Assembly (NCBI GenBank): GCA_023433925.1
Contig: JAEYTO010000064.1
Coordinates: 1 to 21,329, forward strand
Length of the DNA stretch: 21,329 bases
From: Pseudomonadota bacterium
GTDB lineage: Bacteria; Desulfobacterota; Desulfovibrionia; Desulfovibrionales; Desulfovibrionaceae
Direction: 5' to 3'
Part shown: positions 8,077 to 14,878 of the stretch, one piece after another
Position numbering within the stretch: position 1 is the stretch's first letter
Layout: each line of letters opens with the position of its first letter
Notes under the pieces: generated by a model
The model's database searches: none
What the model was told of the DNA's origin: nothing
What the model saw: only the letters and a program-made list of their open reading frames with translations
Translations under genes and position numbers: made by a program

Positions 8077-8835
8077 TCAATCGATCAGCGGCACCAGCCG
8101 CTCGGCCACGAGCCGCGCCACGGGATTGCCAGCGCCGATCTCCAACAGACTTCGGCCGCTCTCGCCGAACCCGGCCAGCTCGTCGTCATCGGGCAGGCCC
8201 AGGAGCAGGTCCGCGCCGGTCGCCTCGCGCAGCGCCTCGGCCTCGGCCGGCATGGCCCGGCGCAACCGGTTCACCACCAGGGCCAGCTTTGCATGCTCGA
8301 TGCCCATCTCGCGGGCCAGGCCGTGCAGCCGGGCCATGGTCTCGATGCCGCGCCGCGACGGGTCGCCCGCGAGCACGAGCAGGTCCACGCGGGTCACGAT
8401 GCGCCGGGACAGGTTCTCCAGCCCGGCCTCGTTGTCCAGCACCACGTAGGGGTAGCTGCCGGCGATCTCCTGGAGCACCTCGCGCAGGACGTTGTTGGCG
8501 TAGCAGTAGCAGCCCGGCCCCTCGGGGCGGCCCATGGCGATGAGGTCGAAATCCTGGGCCTCGACGAGCCCCTCGGCGATCTTGATCTCCAGCAGCTCGC
8601 GCTTGGACATGCCCGAAGCAGCGGCGCGCGCGCCTTCGTCGCGGGCCTCCTCGCGCAGCCGGCCCACGGTGCGCTCGGCCTTCACGCCGAGCACGCCGTC
8701 CAGGCAGGAGTTGGGGTCCGCGTCCACGGCCAGCACCGGCCGCCGGCCCGTGCGGATGAGCGAGGCCACGAGCAGCCCGGCGAGCGTCGTCTTGCCCACC
8801 CCGCCCTTACCGGCCACGGCGATGATGCGGCTCAT
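8077..8835 (-). CDS. cooC: CODH nickel-insertion accessory ATPase CooC
   Basis: This 252-residue MinD/SIMIBI-class P-loop ATPase matures CO dehydrogenase by delivering nickel to the C-cluster. The deviant Walker A is GKGGVGKTT, residues 9-17, with K10 and K15. The metal-binding Cys-x-Cys is C109-Y-C111 (GPGCYCYANN), at the dimer interface in the family. VVLDNEAGLENLSR (about 131-144) is the Walker B-like region, and VVNR near 207-210 fits the nucleotide base contact. It lies just upstream of cooS, its expected client, and 7 bases after the methyltransferase gene. Its AAGGA ribosome site overlaps that gene's stop codon. Confidence 0.95.
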   Translation of the reverse strand: MSRIIAVAGKGGVGKTTLAGLLVASLIRTGRRPVLAVDADPNSCLDGVLGVKAERTVGRLREEARDEGARAAASGMSKRELLEIKIAEGLVEAQDFDLIAMGRPEGPGCYCYANNVLREVLQEIAGSYPYVVLDNEAGLENLSRRIVTRVDLLVLAGDPSRRGIETMARLHGLAREMGIEHAKLALVVNRLRRAMPAEAEALREATGADLLLGLPDDDELAGFGESGRSLLEIGAGNPVARLVAERLVPLID

Positions 8836-8842
8836 GCAGTCC

Positions 8843-9907
8843 TTAGAAGCCGTACGTCTTCTTCAGCGCGGCCGACAGGTCGCGGGTCATGGCGAAGACG
8901 CGCTCGGCGTCGGCCACGTCCATGGAGCCCGTGCCGCAGGAGGGCGTGACGATGGCCCGCTCGGCGATGAGGCGCTTGTCGATGCCCTTGGCGGCCAGCC
9001 GGTCGGCAAGGCTTTCGTACAGGGCGACGAGCGAATCAACGCTCTGCTCGCGCACGGCCGTGGAGGTCGGCACGAGGCCCCAGGCCAGGGCGCCGCCGCG
9101 CTCGAAGAGCGTCCTGACGGCCTCGGGGTACATGAGGATCGTCTCGCCATAGCCGAAGGCGTCGAAATTGACGATGTCCGCGCCGGCATCCACGAGAATG
9201 GACCATTCGGTGTTGCCGCAGCAATGCACGCCGGCCAGGCCGCCGTCCATGTGCACAGCCTCGACGACCTCGGAAAGGCGGGCCACCACGTCCTCGCGCG
9301 TGACCGAGACGTAGGTCGAGCTGCCGAAGGCCGACAGGATGGGCTCGTCGATGAAGCAGATGACCCGCTCGGCAAAAGGCTTGAACAGCTGGACCTGCCA
9401 GCGGCACTTCATGGCCAGGGCCTTGACCACCATGTCGAGGAATTCCTCGTTGTAGTAGATGGCCCGTTTGCTCTCGTCCGTGGTGGTCAGGGCGAAGCTG
9501 ATGGGGCCGGTGGTCTGAACCTTGACGAAGGGCCGCATGCCGTCGATCCGTTGCCGAAGCGCGTAGAGGCCTTGGGCGAACTTGGGGCTGATGGCCAGGG
9601 CCGAGCAGTCGCCGCTGCCCGCGTCCGGGTCCATGGCCGCGATGTACTGCTCGTAGAAGGCGGCCAGATCCTCGGAGTAGTCGCCCGTGGTGTCAAAGTA
9701 CATGCGCTCCTTGACGCGATCGATGACCACGCGCGGCATGCCCTCGCTGTACTGGACCTCCATGCCCTCGTTCATGCCCGTGCGCGGGAGCTGCGGCCAG
9801 ATGGGCGCGTCCGGGATGGACGCGAGCACGATGTCCACGGCCTTGGTCGCGTCGGTATGCGGCATGCTGCCGATGGCCGTGGCCAGGAATCTCGGGTGGA
9901 AGCTCAT
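8843..9907 (-). CDS. Core-MetE-like zinc methyltransferase (UROD/MetE superfamily), first gene of the CODH/ACS operon
   Basis: This 354-residue protein has the single-barrel fold signature of cobalamin-independent methionine synthase without its N-terminal folate domain. Candidate zinc ligands are H228 and C230 (GVHCCGN), E255 (FGYGE) and C324 (TPSCGTGS), the same order as His/Cys/Glu/Cys in MetE. FIDEPIL (185-191) matches the MetE substrate-site loop. The N-terminus (ATAIGSMPHTD) also fits the family. A GGAG site sits 7 bases before the ATG. It is 7 bases upstream of cooC and appears to lead the operon. Short MetE-like proteins near corrinoid proteins can take methyl groups from methyl-corrinoid rather than folate. 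Here the donor could be AcsC/AcsD and the acceptor homocysteine, but that is inference. It is not the usual AcsE methyltransferase. Confidence 0.82.
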   Translation of the reverse strand: MSFHPRFLATAIGSMPHTDATKAVDIVLASIPDAPIWPQLPRTGMNEGMEVQYSEGMPRVVIDRVKERMYFDTTGDYSEDLAAFYEQYIAAMDPDAGSGDCSALAISPKFAQGLYALRQRIDGMRPFVKVQTTGPISFALTTTDESKRAIYYNEEFLDMVVKALAMKCRWQVQLFKPFAERVICFIDEPILSAFGSSTYVSVTREDVVARLSEVVEAVHMDGGLAGVHCCGNTEWSILVDAGADIVNFDAFGYGETILMYPEAVRTLFERGGALAWGLVPTSTAVREQSVDSLVALYESLADRLAAKGIDKRLIAERAIVTPSCGTGSMDVADAERVFAMTRDLSAALKKTYGF

Positions 9908-9982
9908 GACTGCGCTCCTGCGGGCGTATGGCGTTGAATCCGGCGAGGTTTTCCTAGCATCCTGGAGCATTGAAGGCCAGTA

Positions 9983-10011
9983 TTTATGCGGTCGGGGATA
10001 TGCCGCGACAA
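9983..10011 (-). promoter_or_regulatory. Possible promoter of the CODH/ACS operon
   Basis: TTGTCG (minus strand, 10006-10011) and CATAAA (9983-9988) are 17 bases apart, about 76 bases upstream of the methyltransferase ATG. The match is modest, and no other candidate in the 218-base gap looks better. Confidence 0.3.
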
Positions 10012-10125
10012 ACGGCACGGAGGCTTTGCAGCGCAGGAGCGCCATACTGGGCCTCGTGCGGGAGCAGGCGGGCAGGGTTATCCGGCTGCGCAGGCGCACG
10101 CCGCCGGGATCAGCGGCGGGGCGGA

Positions 10126-10572
10126 TCAGTCCTGGTCGACCGGCCGCTCCAGATTGCCGGGCATGGCGGCCACGAAATCCCTGAGCTCGTCGCGCACGCG
10201 GCGGTAATGAGCCAGGGCCTGCTCGTCGTCCTTGGCGTCCTGGGCCAGCTTGGGCGGGTCGTCGAAGCCCGCGTGCAGCCGCCGGACCAGGCCGGGAAAG
10301 ACCGGGCAATTCTCCTCGGCGTGCGCGCAGAGAGTGATCACGTAGTCGAAGTCCTGGGCGGGCAGCTCGTCCACGGTCTTGGAGAACTGGCCCGAGATGT
10401 CCACGCCGGCCTCGGCCATGACTTGGATAGCACGGGGATCCATGCGGCTCTTGCGCACCCCGGCCGAGAAGGGCTCGATCTCGCCCGCCTTGAGCTTCCT
10501 GGCCCAGCCCTCGGCCATCTGGCTGCGGCAGGAGTTGCCCGTGCACAGGAACAAGATCTTGAGCTTGCCCAT
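10126..10572 (-). CDS. arsC: Arsenate reductase, thioredoxin-coupled (low-molecular-weight phosphatase fold)
   Basis: This 148-residue protein reduces arsenate to arsenite in the cytoplasm for export by the Acr3 pump of the same operon. The phosphatase loop is C10-TGNSC-R16, and the redox relay cysteines are C82 and C89 (TLCAHAEENC). These three positions are numerically identical to C10, C82 and C89 of the Staphylococcus aureus pI258 enzyme. That supports the thioredoxin-dependent class rather than the glutaredoxin-dependent one. The GGGAGG ribosome site lies 5 bases before the ATG. The gene ends the operon, 74 bases after lgt. Confidence 0.95.
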   Translation of the reverse strand: MGKLKILFLCTGNSCRSQMAEGWARKLKAGEIEPFSAGVRKSRMDPRAIQVMAEAGVDISGQFSKTVDELPAQDFDYVITLCAHAEENCPVFPGLVRRLHAGFDDPPKLAQDAKDDEQALAHYRRVRDELRDFVAAMPGNLERPVDQD

Positions 10573-10646
10573 GTCAGCCTCCCTGTCGATCCGGCTTGGC
10601 GGCTTTCGGCCTTTGGCGAACAGGCCCTGGCTGGCCTCCGGCGATA

Positions 10647-11456
10647 CTACGCGAGTTTTCCGCCCGCGCGAGCCTCTTTCCCGCCATTGCGCAGGAGGAG
10701 CCACGCGCCTATGGCGATCATGGGCAGGGACAGAACCTGGCCCATGCTCAGCCAGCCCAGGGCCACGAAGCCGAGCTGCGCGTCCGGCTGGCGCGTGAAC
10801 TCCACGAGGAAGCGGAAGCTGCCATAAAGCAGCAGGAACAGCCCGCCCACAGCGCCGCGCGGCCTGGGCCTGCGCGAGTAGAGCCAAAGGGCGCTGAACA
10901 GGACGATGCCCTCCAGGCAGGCCTCGTAGAGCTGGCTCGGGTGGCGCGGAAGGCCGCCGGAGGCCTGGTTCGGGAAGACCATTGCCCAGGGCAGGTCGCT
11001 AGGCCGGCCCCAGAGCTCGGAGTTGATGAAGTTGCCCAGTCGGCCGAAGAACAGGCCGGGTGGGACGAGCGGGGCGATGAAGTCCCCCGTGTCGAGCGGG
11101 TGCAGGCCGCGCCGCCAGGAGAACAGAAGGATGGCGCAGACCACGCCGATGAGTCCGCCGTGGAAGGACATGCCGCCCTGCCAGAAGGCCATGATCTCCA
11201 GCGGACGGGTCGCGTAGTAGCTGAAGTTGTAGAAGAGCGCGTAGCCGAGGCGTGCTCCGAGCATGAGTCCCAGGAGTATCCAGAAGAGCAGGTCCTGGAA
11301 CATGGGCCTGTCCAGCTTCGTCCAAGGCATGGACGCGCGACGGTTGCCGAGCAGCCAGGCGGCCGTGAAGCCGAACACGTACATGAGCCCGTACCAGCGC
11401 ACGGCCAGCGAGCCGATGCGCATGGCCACGGGATCGAACTCGGGAAGGATGATCAT
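10647..11456 (-). CDS. lgt: Prolipoprotein diacylglyceryl transferase
   Basis: This 269-residue inner-membrane enzyme transfers diacylglycerol from phosphatidylglycerol to the lipobox cysteine of prolipoproteins. Several hydrophobic segments are evident. The family signature GRLGNFINSELWGR is at 138-151 (essential Arg and Asn), the HGG motif with the essential His is at 99-101, and RHPSQLYE is at 171-178. The start has GAGG 7 bases upstream. The gene lies between acr3 (37 bases upstream) and arsC (74 bases downstream) in one orientation, so it is probably transcribed with the arsenic genes although its role is general. The M48 lipoprotein at 16820-17596 would be one of many substrates. Confidence 0.96.
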   Translation of the reverse strand: MIILPEFDPVAMRIGSLAVRWYGLMYVFGFTAAWLLGNRRASMPWTKLDRPMFQDLLFWILLGLMLGARLGYALFYNFSYYATRPLEIMAFWQGGMSFHGGLIGVVCAILLFSWRRGLHPLDTGDFIAPLVPPGLFFGRLGNFINSELWGRPSDLPWAMVFPNQASGGLPRHPSQLYEACLEGIVLFSALWLYSRRPRPRGAVGGLFLLLYGSFRFLVEFTRQPDAQLGFVALGWLSMGQVLSLPMIAIGAWLLLRNGGKEARAGGKLA

Positions 11457-11493
11457 GCGGTTTCCTCGGGATTCAAAAGCCGCCTGAGCGAAG

Positions 11494-12594
11494 CTATTTC
11501 GGCCCGGCCTTGCAGGTCACGTGGCACACGCCGGCGGGCGTCTCCACGGCGTGCGGGAAGTATTTGCGCCGGAAGGCCAGGGCCACGTGGACCAGGCCGA
11601 TGAGCACAGGCACCTCCACGAGCGGGCCGATGACGGCGGCGAAGGCCACGCCCGAGTCGATGCCGAAGACCGCGATGGCCACGGCGATGGCCAGCTCGAA
11701 GTTGTTGGAGGCCGCTGTGAAGGAGAGCGTGGTGGACTGCTCGTAGGTCGCGCCGACCCTGGCCGACAACCAGAAGGAGACCAGGAACATGACCAGGAAG
11801 TAGACGCACAACGGGATGGCCACGCGCACGACGTCGAGCGGCAGCTGCACGATGTGCTCGCCCTTGAGGGCGAACATGACCAGGATGGTGAACAGGAGGA
11901 AGACGAGCGTCAGCGGGCTGATCCTGGGCACGAAGACCTGCTCGTACCACTCGCGGCCCTTGGTCTTGAGGCCCACGTAGCGCGAGATCATGCCGGCGAT
12001 GAAGGGTATGCCCAAATAGATGAACACGCTCTGGGCGATCTGGCCCATGGATATGTCCACCGCCGCGCCCTCCAGGCCGAACCAGCCCGGCAGGAGCGTG
12101 ATGAACACGTAGGCGTAGACCGAGAAGAAGAGCACCTGGAAGATGGAGTTGAAGGCCACCAGGCCCGCGCAGTACTCGCAGTCGCCCTCGGCCAGGTCGT
12201 TCCAGACGATGACCATGGCGATGCAGCGGGCCAGGCCGATGAGGATGAGCCCGACCATGTACTCGTGGTGGCCGGAAAGGAAGGCGATGGCCAGCAGGAA
12301 CATGAGGACAGGGCCGATGATCCAGTTCTGGACCAGTGACAGCGCCAGGACCTTCGTGTTGCGGAAGACCTGGGGAAGCTGCTCGTACTTCACCTTGGCC
12401 AGGGGCGGGTACATCATGAGGATGAGGCCCAGGGCGATGGGGATGTTCGTGGTGCCCACCTGGAAGACGTTGATCACGTCGCGCACGCCCGGCATGAGCC
12501 AGCCGGCCATGACGCCCACGAACATGGCCAGGAATATCCACAGGGTCAGGTAGCGGTCCAGGAACGAGAGGCGCCTGGTCACGGATGCGCTCAT
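11494..12594 (-). CDS. acr3: Arsenite efflux permease, ACR3 family
   Basis: This 366-residue membrane protein has about ten hydrophobic segments and exports arsenite using the proton gradient. The family motif LARCIAMV contains C124, the conserved thiol in transmembrane segment 4. ASNNFELAIAVAI (about 304-316) is the second conserved half-repeat motif. The extra C139 and C142 (EGDCEYC) follow the fourth helix and are common in the family. Length is typical, as some members are fused to other domains and this one is not. Its ATG overlaps the arsR stop by 4 bases (ATGA), giving translational coupling. Many databases name this gene arsB although it is unrelated to E. coli ArsB. Confidence 0.95.
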   Translation of the reverse strand: MSASVTRRLSFLDRYLTLWIFLAMFVGVMAGWLMPGVRDVINVFQVGTTNIPIALGLILMMYPPLAKVKYEQLPQVFRNTKVLALSLVQNWIIGPVLMFLLAIAFLSGHHEYMVGLILIGLARCIAMVIVWNDLAEGDCEYCAGLVAFNSIFQVLFFSVYAYVFITLLPGWFGLEGAAVDISMGQIAQSVFIYLGIPFIAGMISRYVGLKTKGREWYEQVFVPRISPLTLVFLLFTILVMFALKGEHIVQLPLDVVRVAIPLCVYFLVMFLVSFWLSARVGATYEQSTTLSFTAASNNFELAIAVAIAVFGIDSGVAFAAVIGPLVEVPVLIGLVHVALAFRRKYFPHAVETPAGVCHVTCKAGPK

Positions 12595-12971
12595 GCCTTT
12601 CCTCCGGCGCTGTCGGGACAGCGTTCAGCAGTCGGTTTCGATGCCAGGTGGCGCTCCAGGGCGGCCGCGTCGCTCTGGGCCTCGGGCAGGTTGGGCAGCT
12701 CGCGGCGCAGGATTTCCCGCAGGGCCTCCTGCAACGGCTGCCCGCCCTGATCCAGCCTGTAGTACGTCCATTTGCCCTTGCGCCGGGCAAGCACCCAGCC
12801 GGCCTGGCGCAGGATGGACACGTGGCGCGAGACCGTGGACTGCGGCAGGCTCAGGGTCGCGGTCAGATCGCAGATGCACAGCTCCCGGCCGCCCGCCGAG
12901 GCGAGCAAGGCCAGGACGCGCAGGCGCGTGGCTTCGGACAGGGCCTTGAGCATGGCCGCCGTGGATTCCAT
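12591..12971 (-). CDS. arsR: Arsenic-responsive repressor ArsR
   Basis: This 126-residue winged-helix repressor of the ArsR/SmtB family has the As(III)-binding pair in ELCICDL (C32, C34) at the start of the DNA-binding helix region. Recognition helix residues around LPQSTVSRHVSILRQAG (42-58) are followed by the wing ARRKGKWTYYRL (62-73). C117 near the C-terminus could be a further thiol. The start at 12971 matches the usual family N-terminus (MES..ALSEATRLRVL) but has no Shine-Dalgarno. An alternative is the Met at residue 7. It heads the arsR-acr3-lgt-arsC operon and should repress it through the operator just upstream until arsenite binds. Confidence 0.95.
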   Translation of the reverse strand: MESTAAMLKALSEATRLRVLALLASAGGRELCICDLTATLSLPQSTVSRHVSILRQAGWVLARRKGKWTYYRLDQGGQPLQEALREILRRELPNLPEAQSDAAALERHLASKPTAERCPDSAGGKA

Positions 12972-12977
12972 GCGCGC

Positions 12978-13005
12978 AACATATCCGGATGAGCGGATAT
13001 GTCAA
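12978..13005 (-). promoter_or_regulatory. ars promoter with overlapping ArsR operator
   Basis: On the minus strand a perfect -35 TTGACA (13000-13005) is 16 bases from TATGTT (12978-12983). Superimposed is a perfect inverted repeat, ACATATCCG / CGGATATGT with a 6-base spacer (12979-13002). Bound repressor would cover both promoter boxes. The -10 box is only 6 bases from the arsR ATG, so the transcript may begin at or next to the start codon. Confidence 0.82.
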
Positions 13006-13010
13006 GGCGT

Positions 13011-13029
13011 GGGCAAGCCCGTCTTGCCC
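13011..13029. repeat. Small hairpin between gemA and the ars promoter
   Basis: GGGCAAG / CTTGCCC with a 5-base loop lies between the gemA stop and the ars promoter. No T-run follows on the minus strand, so a terminator role for gemA is only possible. Confidence 0.4.
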
Positions 13030-13085
13030 GCGGCCAAGCCGTGGCGCGCGGCGGATGGGCGTTCAACGGCGAATGGAGACAGGCT

Positions 13086-13646
13086 TCAATCTTGGCTCCC
13101 GCCCTTGTCCTCGGCCTTGCGGCGCTTGCCGCGCTTGGGCTTGCGCCCGGCCTCGAACTCGGCGGCGCTTGGCGGGCCTTCCACGGAACCGTCGGCCCCG
13201 GGTCCGCCCCTGGGCTCCGGATCGATGCCCTGGCGCAGGCAGCGGCCCCAGAGGTCGCGGGCCAGGACGCGCAGCTTGGCAGGGTCGTGCAGATTGGCCA
13301 GGGACGAGGCCCTGACCTTGGCCCGCATGTAGCGCTGGAGCACGCCGGGCGACCAGTCCAGACGCCGGGCCAGGGCCAAGATGTAGCGCTTCTGGCGCAC
13401 GTAAGGGTCGCTCTCGGGGATATCCAGGTAAGCCGGCCTGTCGGACAGGTCCAGCGGGCCGCGCCAGCCCCGGCGCAGGAAGTGCGCGAGCAGCTCCGCG
13501 AGCTGAGCATCCGTGAGCTGGGCCGCCGAGGCGACGCCGAACAACTCGCGCAGCGTGGACCGGTAATCCTCCTCGCTCAACCCCAGGTCCTTGCGGGCGA
13601 TGTGCACCTTGGCCAGCAGGGGCCGGCGGGCTCCTTGGCTATCCAT
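13086..13646 (-). CDS. gemA: Mu gp16/GemA-like protein (DUF1018 family), isolated
   Basis: This 186-residue protein matches the GemA/gp16 family known from Mu-like phages. LLAKVHIARKDLGLSEEDYR (10-29), the helical repeats that follow, and QKRYILALARRLDW near 84-97 are characteristic. The C-terminal tail (150-186) is charged and low-complexity, ending in a basic run KPKRGKRRK. In Mu, GemA modulates host gene expression and DNA supercoiling, but the mechanism is poorly defined. The start has GGAGGAGG about 5 bases upstream; a longer open frame exists but crosses the terminator of the next gene. Its only phage-like neighbour is the repressor gene upstream. Base composition matches the surroundings, so it may be domesticated or an old remnant. 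Confidence 0.85.
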   Translation of the reverse strand: MDSQGARRPLLAKVHIARKDLGLSEEDYRSTLRELFGVASAAQLTDAQLAELLAHFLRRGWRGPLDLSDRPAYLDIPESDPYVRQKRYILALARRLDWSPGVLQRYMRAKVRASSLANLHDPAKLRVLARDLWGRCLRQGIDPEPRGGPGADGSVEGPPSAAEFEAGRKPKRGKRRKAEDKGGSQD

Positions 13647-13716
13647 GGCTGCCTCCTCCACGGGCTGCCCCCCACCAGCACTGGCATACACGCTTGGCCG
13701 GCGCGAGGCACGCGCG

Positions 13717-13750
13717 AAAAAAGGCGGCGCGGCCATCAGGCCGCGCCGCC
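13717..13750 (-). terminator. Intrinsic terminator of the repressor gene
   Basis: Perfect 12-bp stem GGCGGCGCGGCC / GGCCGCGCCGCC with a 4-base loop. On the minus strand it is followed directly by six T. It lies 33 bases after the repressor stop and separates that gene from gemA, so gemA probably has its own promoter or relies on read-through. Confidence 0.92.
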
Positions 13751-13783
13751 GGAGGACGGCGGACACTGGCGCGTCGTGGAGGG

Positions 13784-14452
13784 CTACAGTTCTTGCATGA
13801 CCCAGACCGCGCGGCCCACGCAACGCTGCTCCTTGAGGGCCTGGGTCAGGACCGTGTCGGAGAAGCGCGGGTCCATGCTCGCCAGCCTGTAGGAGGAGGT
13901 GTGCATGTCGTGGAACACGCGCTTGATGATCAGGCCCTCGCGCGGGATGTGGAAGGCGTAGATCTCGCCGTCCACGATGTTCTTGCGCGCCGTGTCGATG
14001 CCCACGAGGGCGCCCTTGCGGATGAGGGGGGCCATGTCCACGCTGTCGATCTGGACCACGTGCACCGTGGGGCGATGGAACATGGCCGGGATCTCCATGT
14101 GGAAAATCTGGTCGGGCTGCCATGCGCCGTCATCATCCTCGCGGCCCTGCATGCTCGACACGCCCATCAGCCGGGACGACGAGGGCAGCGTCCCGGGCTC
14201 GTTGTCGAGGCCCCTGGCCGGGGTCGCGCCGGGCTTGAGATAGACGGGGCTCTCGCCCTCCAGGAGCCAGTCGGGGTTGAGACCGTAGGCCTTGAAGAGC
14301 TTCATGAGCCAGTCGGCGGGCACGGAGCCGCGCCGCTTGGCGTCCGAAATGCTCGACTGACGTATGCCCAGCACCTTGCCCAGCTCCACCTGCGTCTTGA
14401 CGCCGGTGGCCTTGCGTACACGTTCCAAAAAAAGATCAAACGATGATACCAT
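13784..14452 (-). CDS. CI/LexA-like repressor (HTH + S24 domain) with altered catalytic serine
   Basis: This 222-residue protein has an N-terminal helix-turn-helix (TQVELGKVLGIRQSSISDAKRRGSVPADWL, about 20-49, split here by eye) of the phage CI type. NPDWLLEGESPV follows, then a C-terminal S24 peptidase-like fold (about 115-222). S24 repressors carry Ser-Met-x-Pro. Here the aligned position is D139-M140-A141-P142, with the nearest serine at S137. The lysine partner is probably K177 in GLIIKRVF. It may therefore bind DNA and dimerise without self-cleavage. It is transcribed alone, with a promoter and small palindrome upstream and a strong terminator downstream. Function is inferred; it may repress itself and possibly gemA. 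Confidence 0.86.
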   Translation of the reverse strand: MVSSFDLFLERVRKATGVKTQVELGKVLGIRQSSISDAKRRGSVPADWLMKLFKAYGLNPDWLLEGESPVYLKPGATPARGLDNEPGTLPSSSRLMGVSSMQGREDDDGAWQPDQIFHMEIPAMFHRPTVHVVQIDSVDMAPLIRKGALVGIDTARKNIVDGEIYAFHIPREGLIIKRVFHDMHTSSYRLASMDPRFSDTVLTQALKEQRCVGRAVWVMQEL

Positions 14453-14501
14453 AAAATCGGCTCGCTCTCGCTATTCTATTAAGGGGGAGGGTGAGAAAAA
14501 A

Positions 14502-14538
14502 ACTAGTTTAGTGTATGGGGCCGGCCAAAACAAGGCAA
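14502..14538 (-). promoter_or_regulatory. Promoter and possible operator of the repressor gene
   Basis: On the minus strand TTGCCT (14533-14538) and TACACT (14510-14515) are 17 bases apart. A short palindrome, ACTA-AAC-TAGT (14502-14512), overlaps the -10 box and the predicted start site, a fit position for autorepression. The leader to the ATG is about 50 bases. Confidence 0.5.
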
Positions 14539-14878
14539 GCGCCTTTCGCGACCATTCGTGCCCTCCTGGCGTTTTTGGAGCGAGATGTAGTCCGCGAGGT
14601 CCGGCGGCATATCGGGAGCGCGGACCGCACGCGCTCCGGGGGGGGAGCCTCCGGCTGGCCGGAAAGACCATCGGCCGCGCGAGGCCCCAAGGCCGGCAGG
14701 GTCTTTTCAGCAGGCAGTCCTTTCTGTAGGGATGGACTGTCCCGGCTATCCGGGAATGCTTGGCGCACGGCCTGCCGCGGCAGTGGCAGCCGGCCGGGAA
14801 ACATCGACAGCCGAAGCCGCCCGAGGGACGCGCCCGCGCCCTTGGGTGAACCGCGCCGCACACGGGAGCGGCATACTT
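14539..14878. other. Non-coding stretch upstream of the VKOR-thioredoxin gene
   Basis: With the promoter region this makes 426 bases without a gene. I see several small inverted repeats: GGTCCG/CGGACC (about 14599-14626), GCTCC/GGAGC around a G-run near 14632-14647, CAGTCC/GGACTG around 14716-14740, TCCCGG-CTAT-CCGGGA (14740-14755), and a CTGCCGCGGCAG palindrome near 14770. No coding signal, tRNA or clear promoter for the plus-strand gene was found. The GCCTCCGGC..GGCC words near 14647 echo the palindrome at 622-655. Confidence 0.45.

Noticed and set aside
9990..10011. CooA-like CO-sensor site upstream of the operon (TGTCG..CGAC on the minus strand)
   Set aside because: The half-sites are separated by about 11 bases instead of the 6 expected, so a CooA site is not supported.
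13647..14123. Upstream extension of gemA
   Set aside because: It overlaps the repressor gene in another frame and crosses a strong terminator; the ATG at 13646 has a good ribosome site and matches the family N-terminus.
13086..14538. A Mu-like prophage
   Set aside because: Only a repressor and GemA are present; no transposase, head, tail or lysis genes and no attachment ends were seen in the window.
14732..14878. Longer N-terminus for the VKOR-thioredoxin protein
   Set aside because: The extension is low-complexity and non-membrane, and the ATG at 14879 directly begins a membrane segment with a ribosome site upstream.
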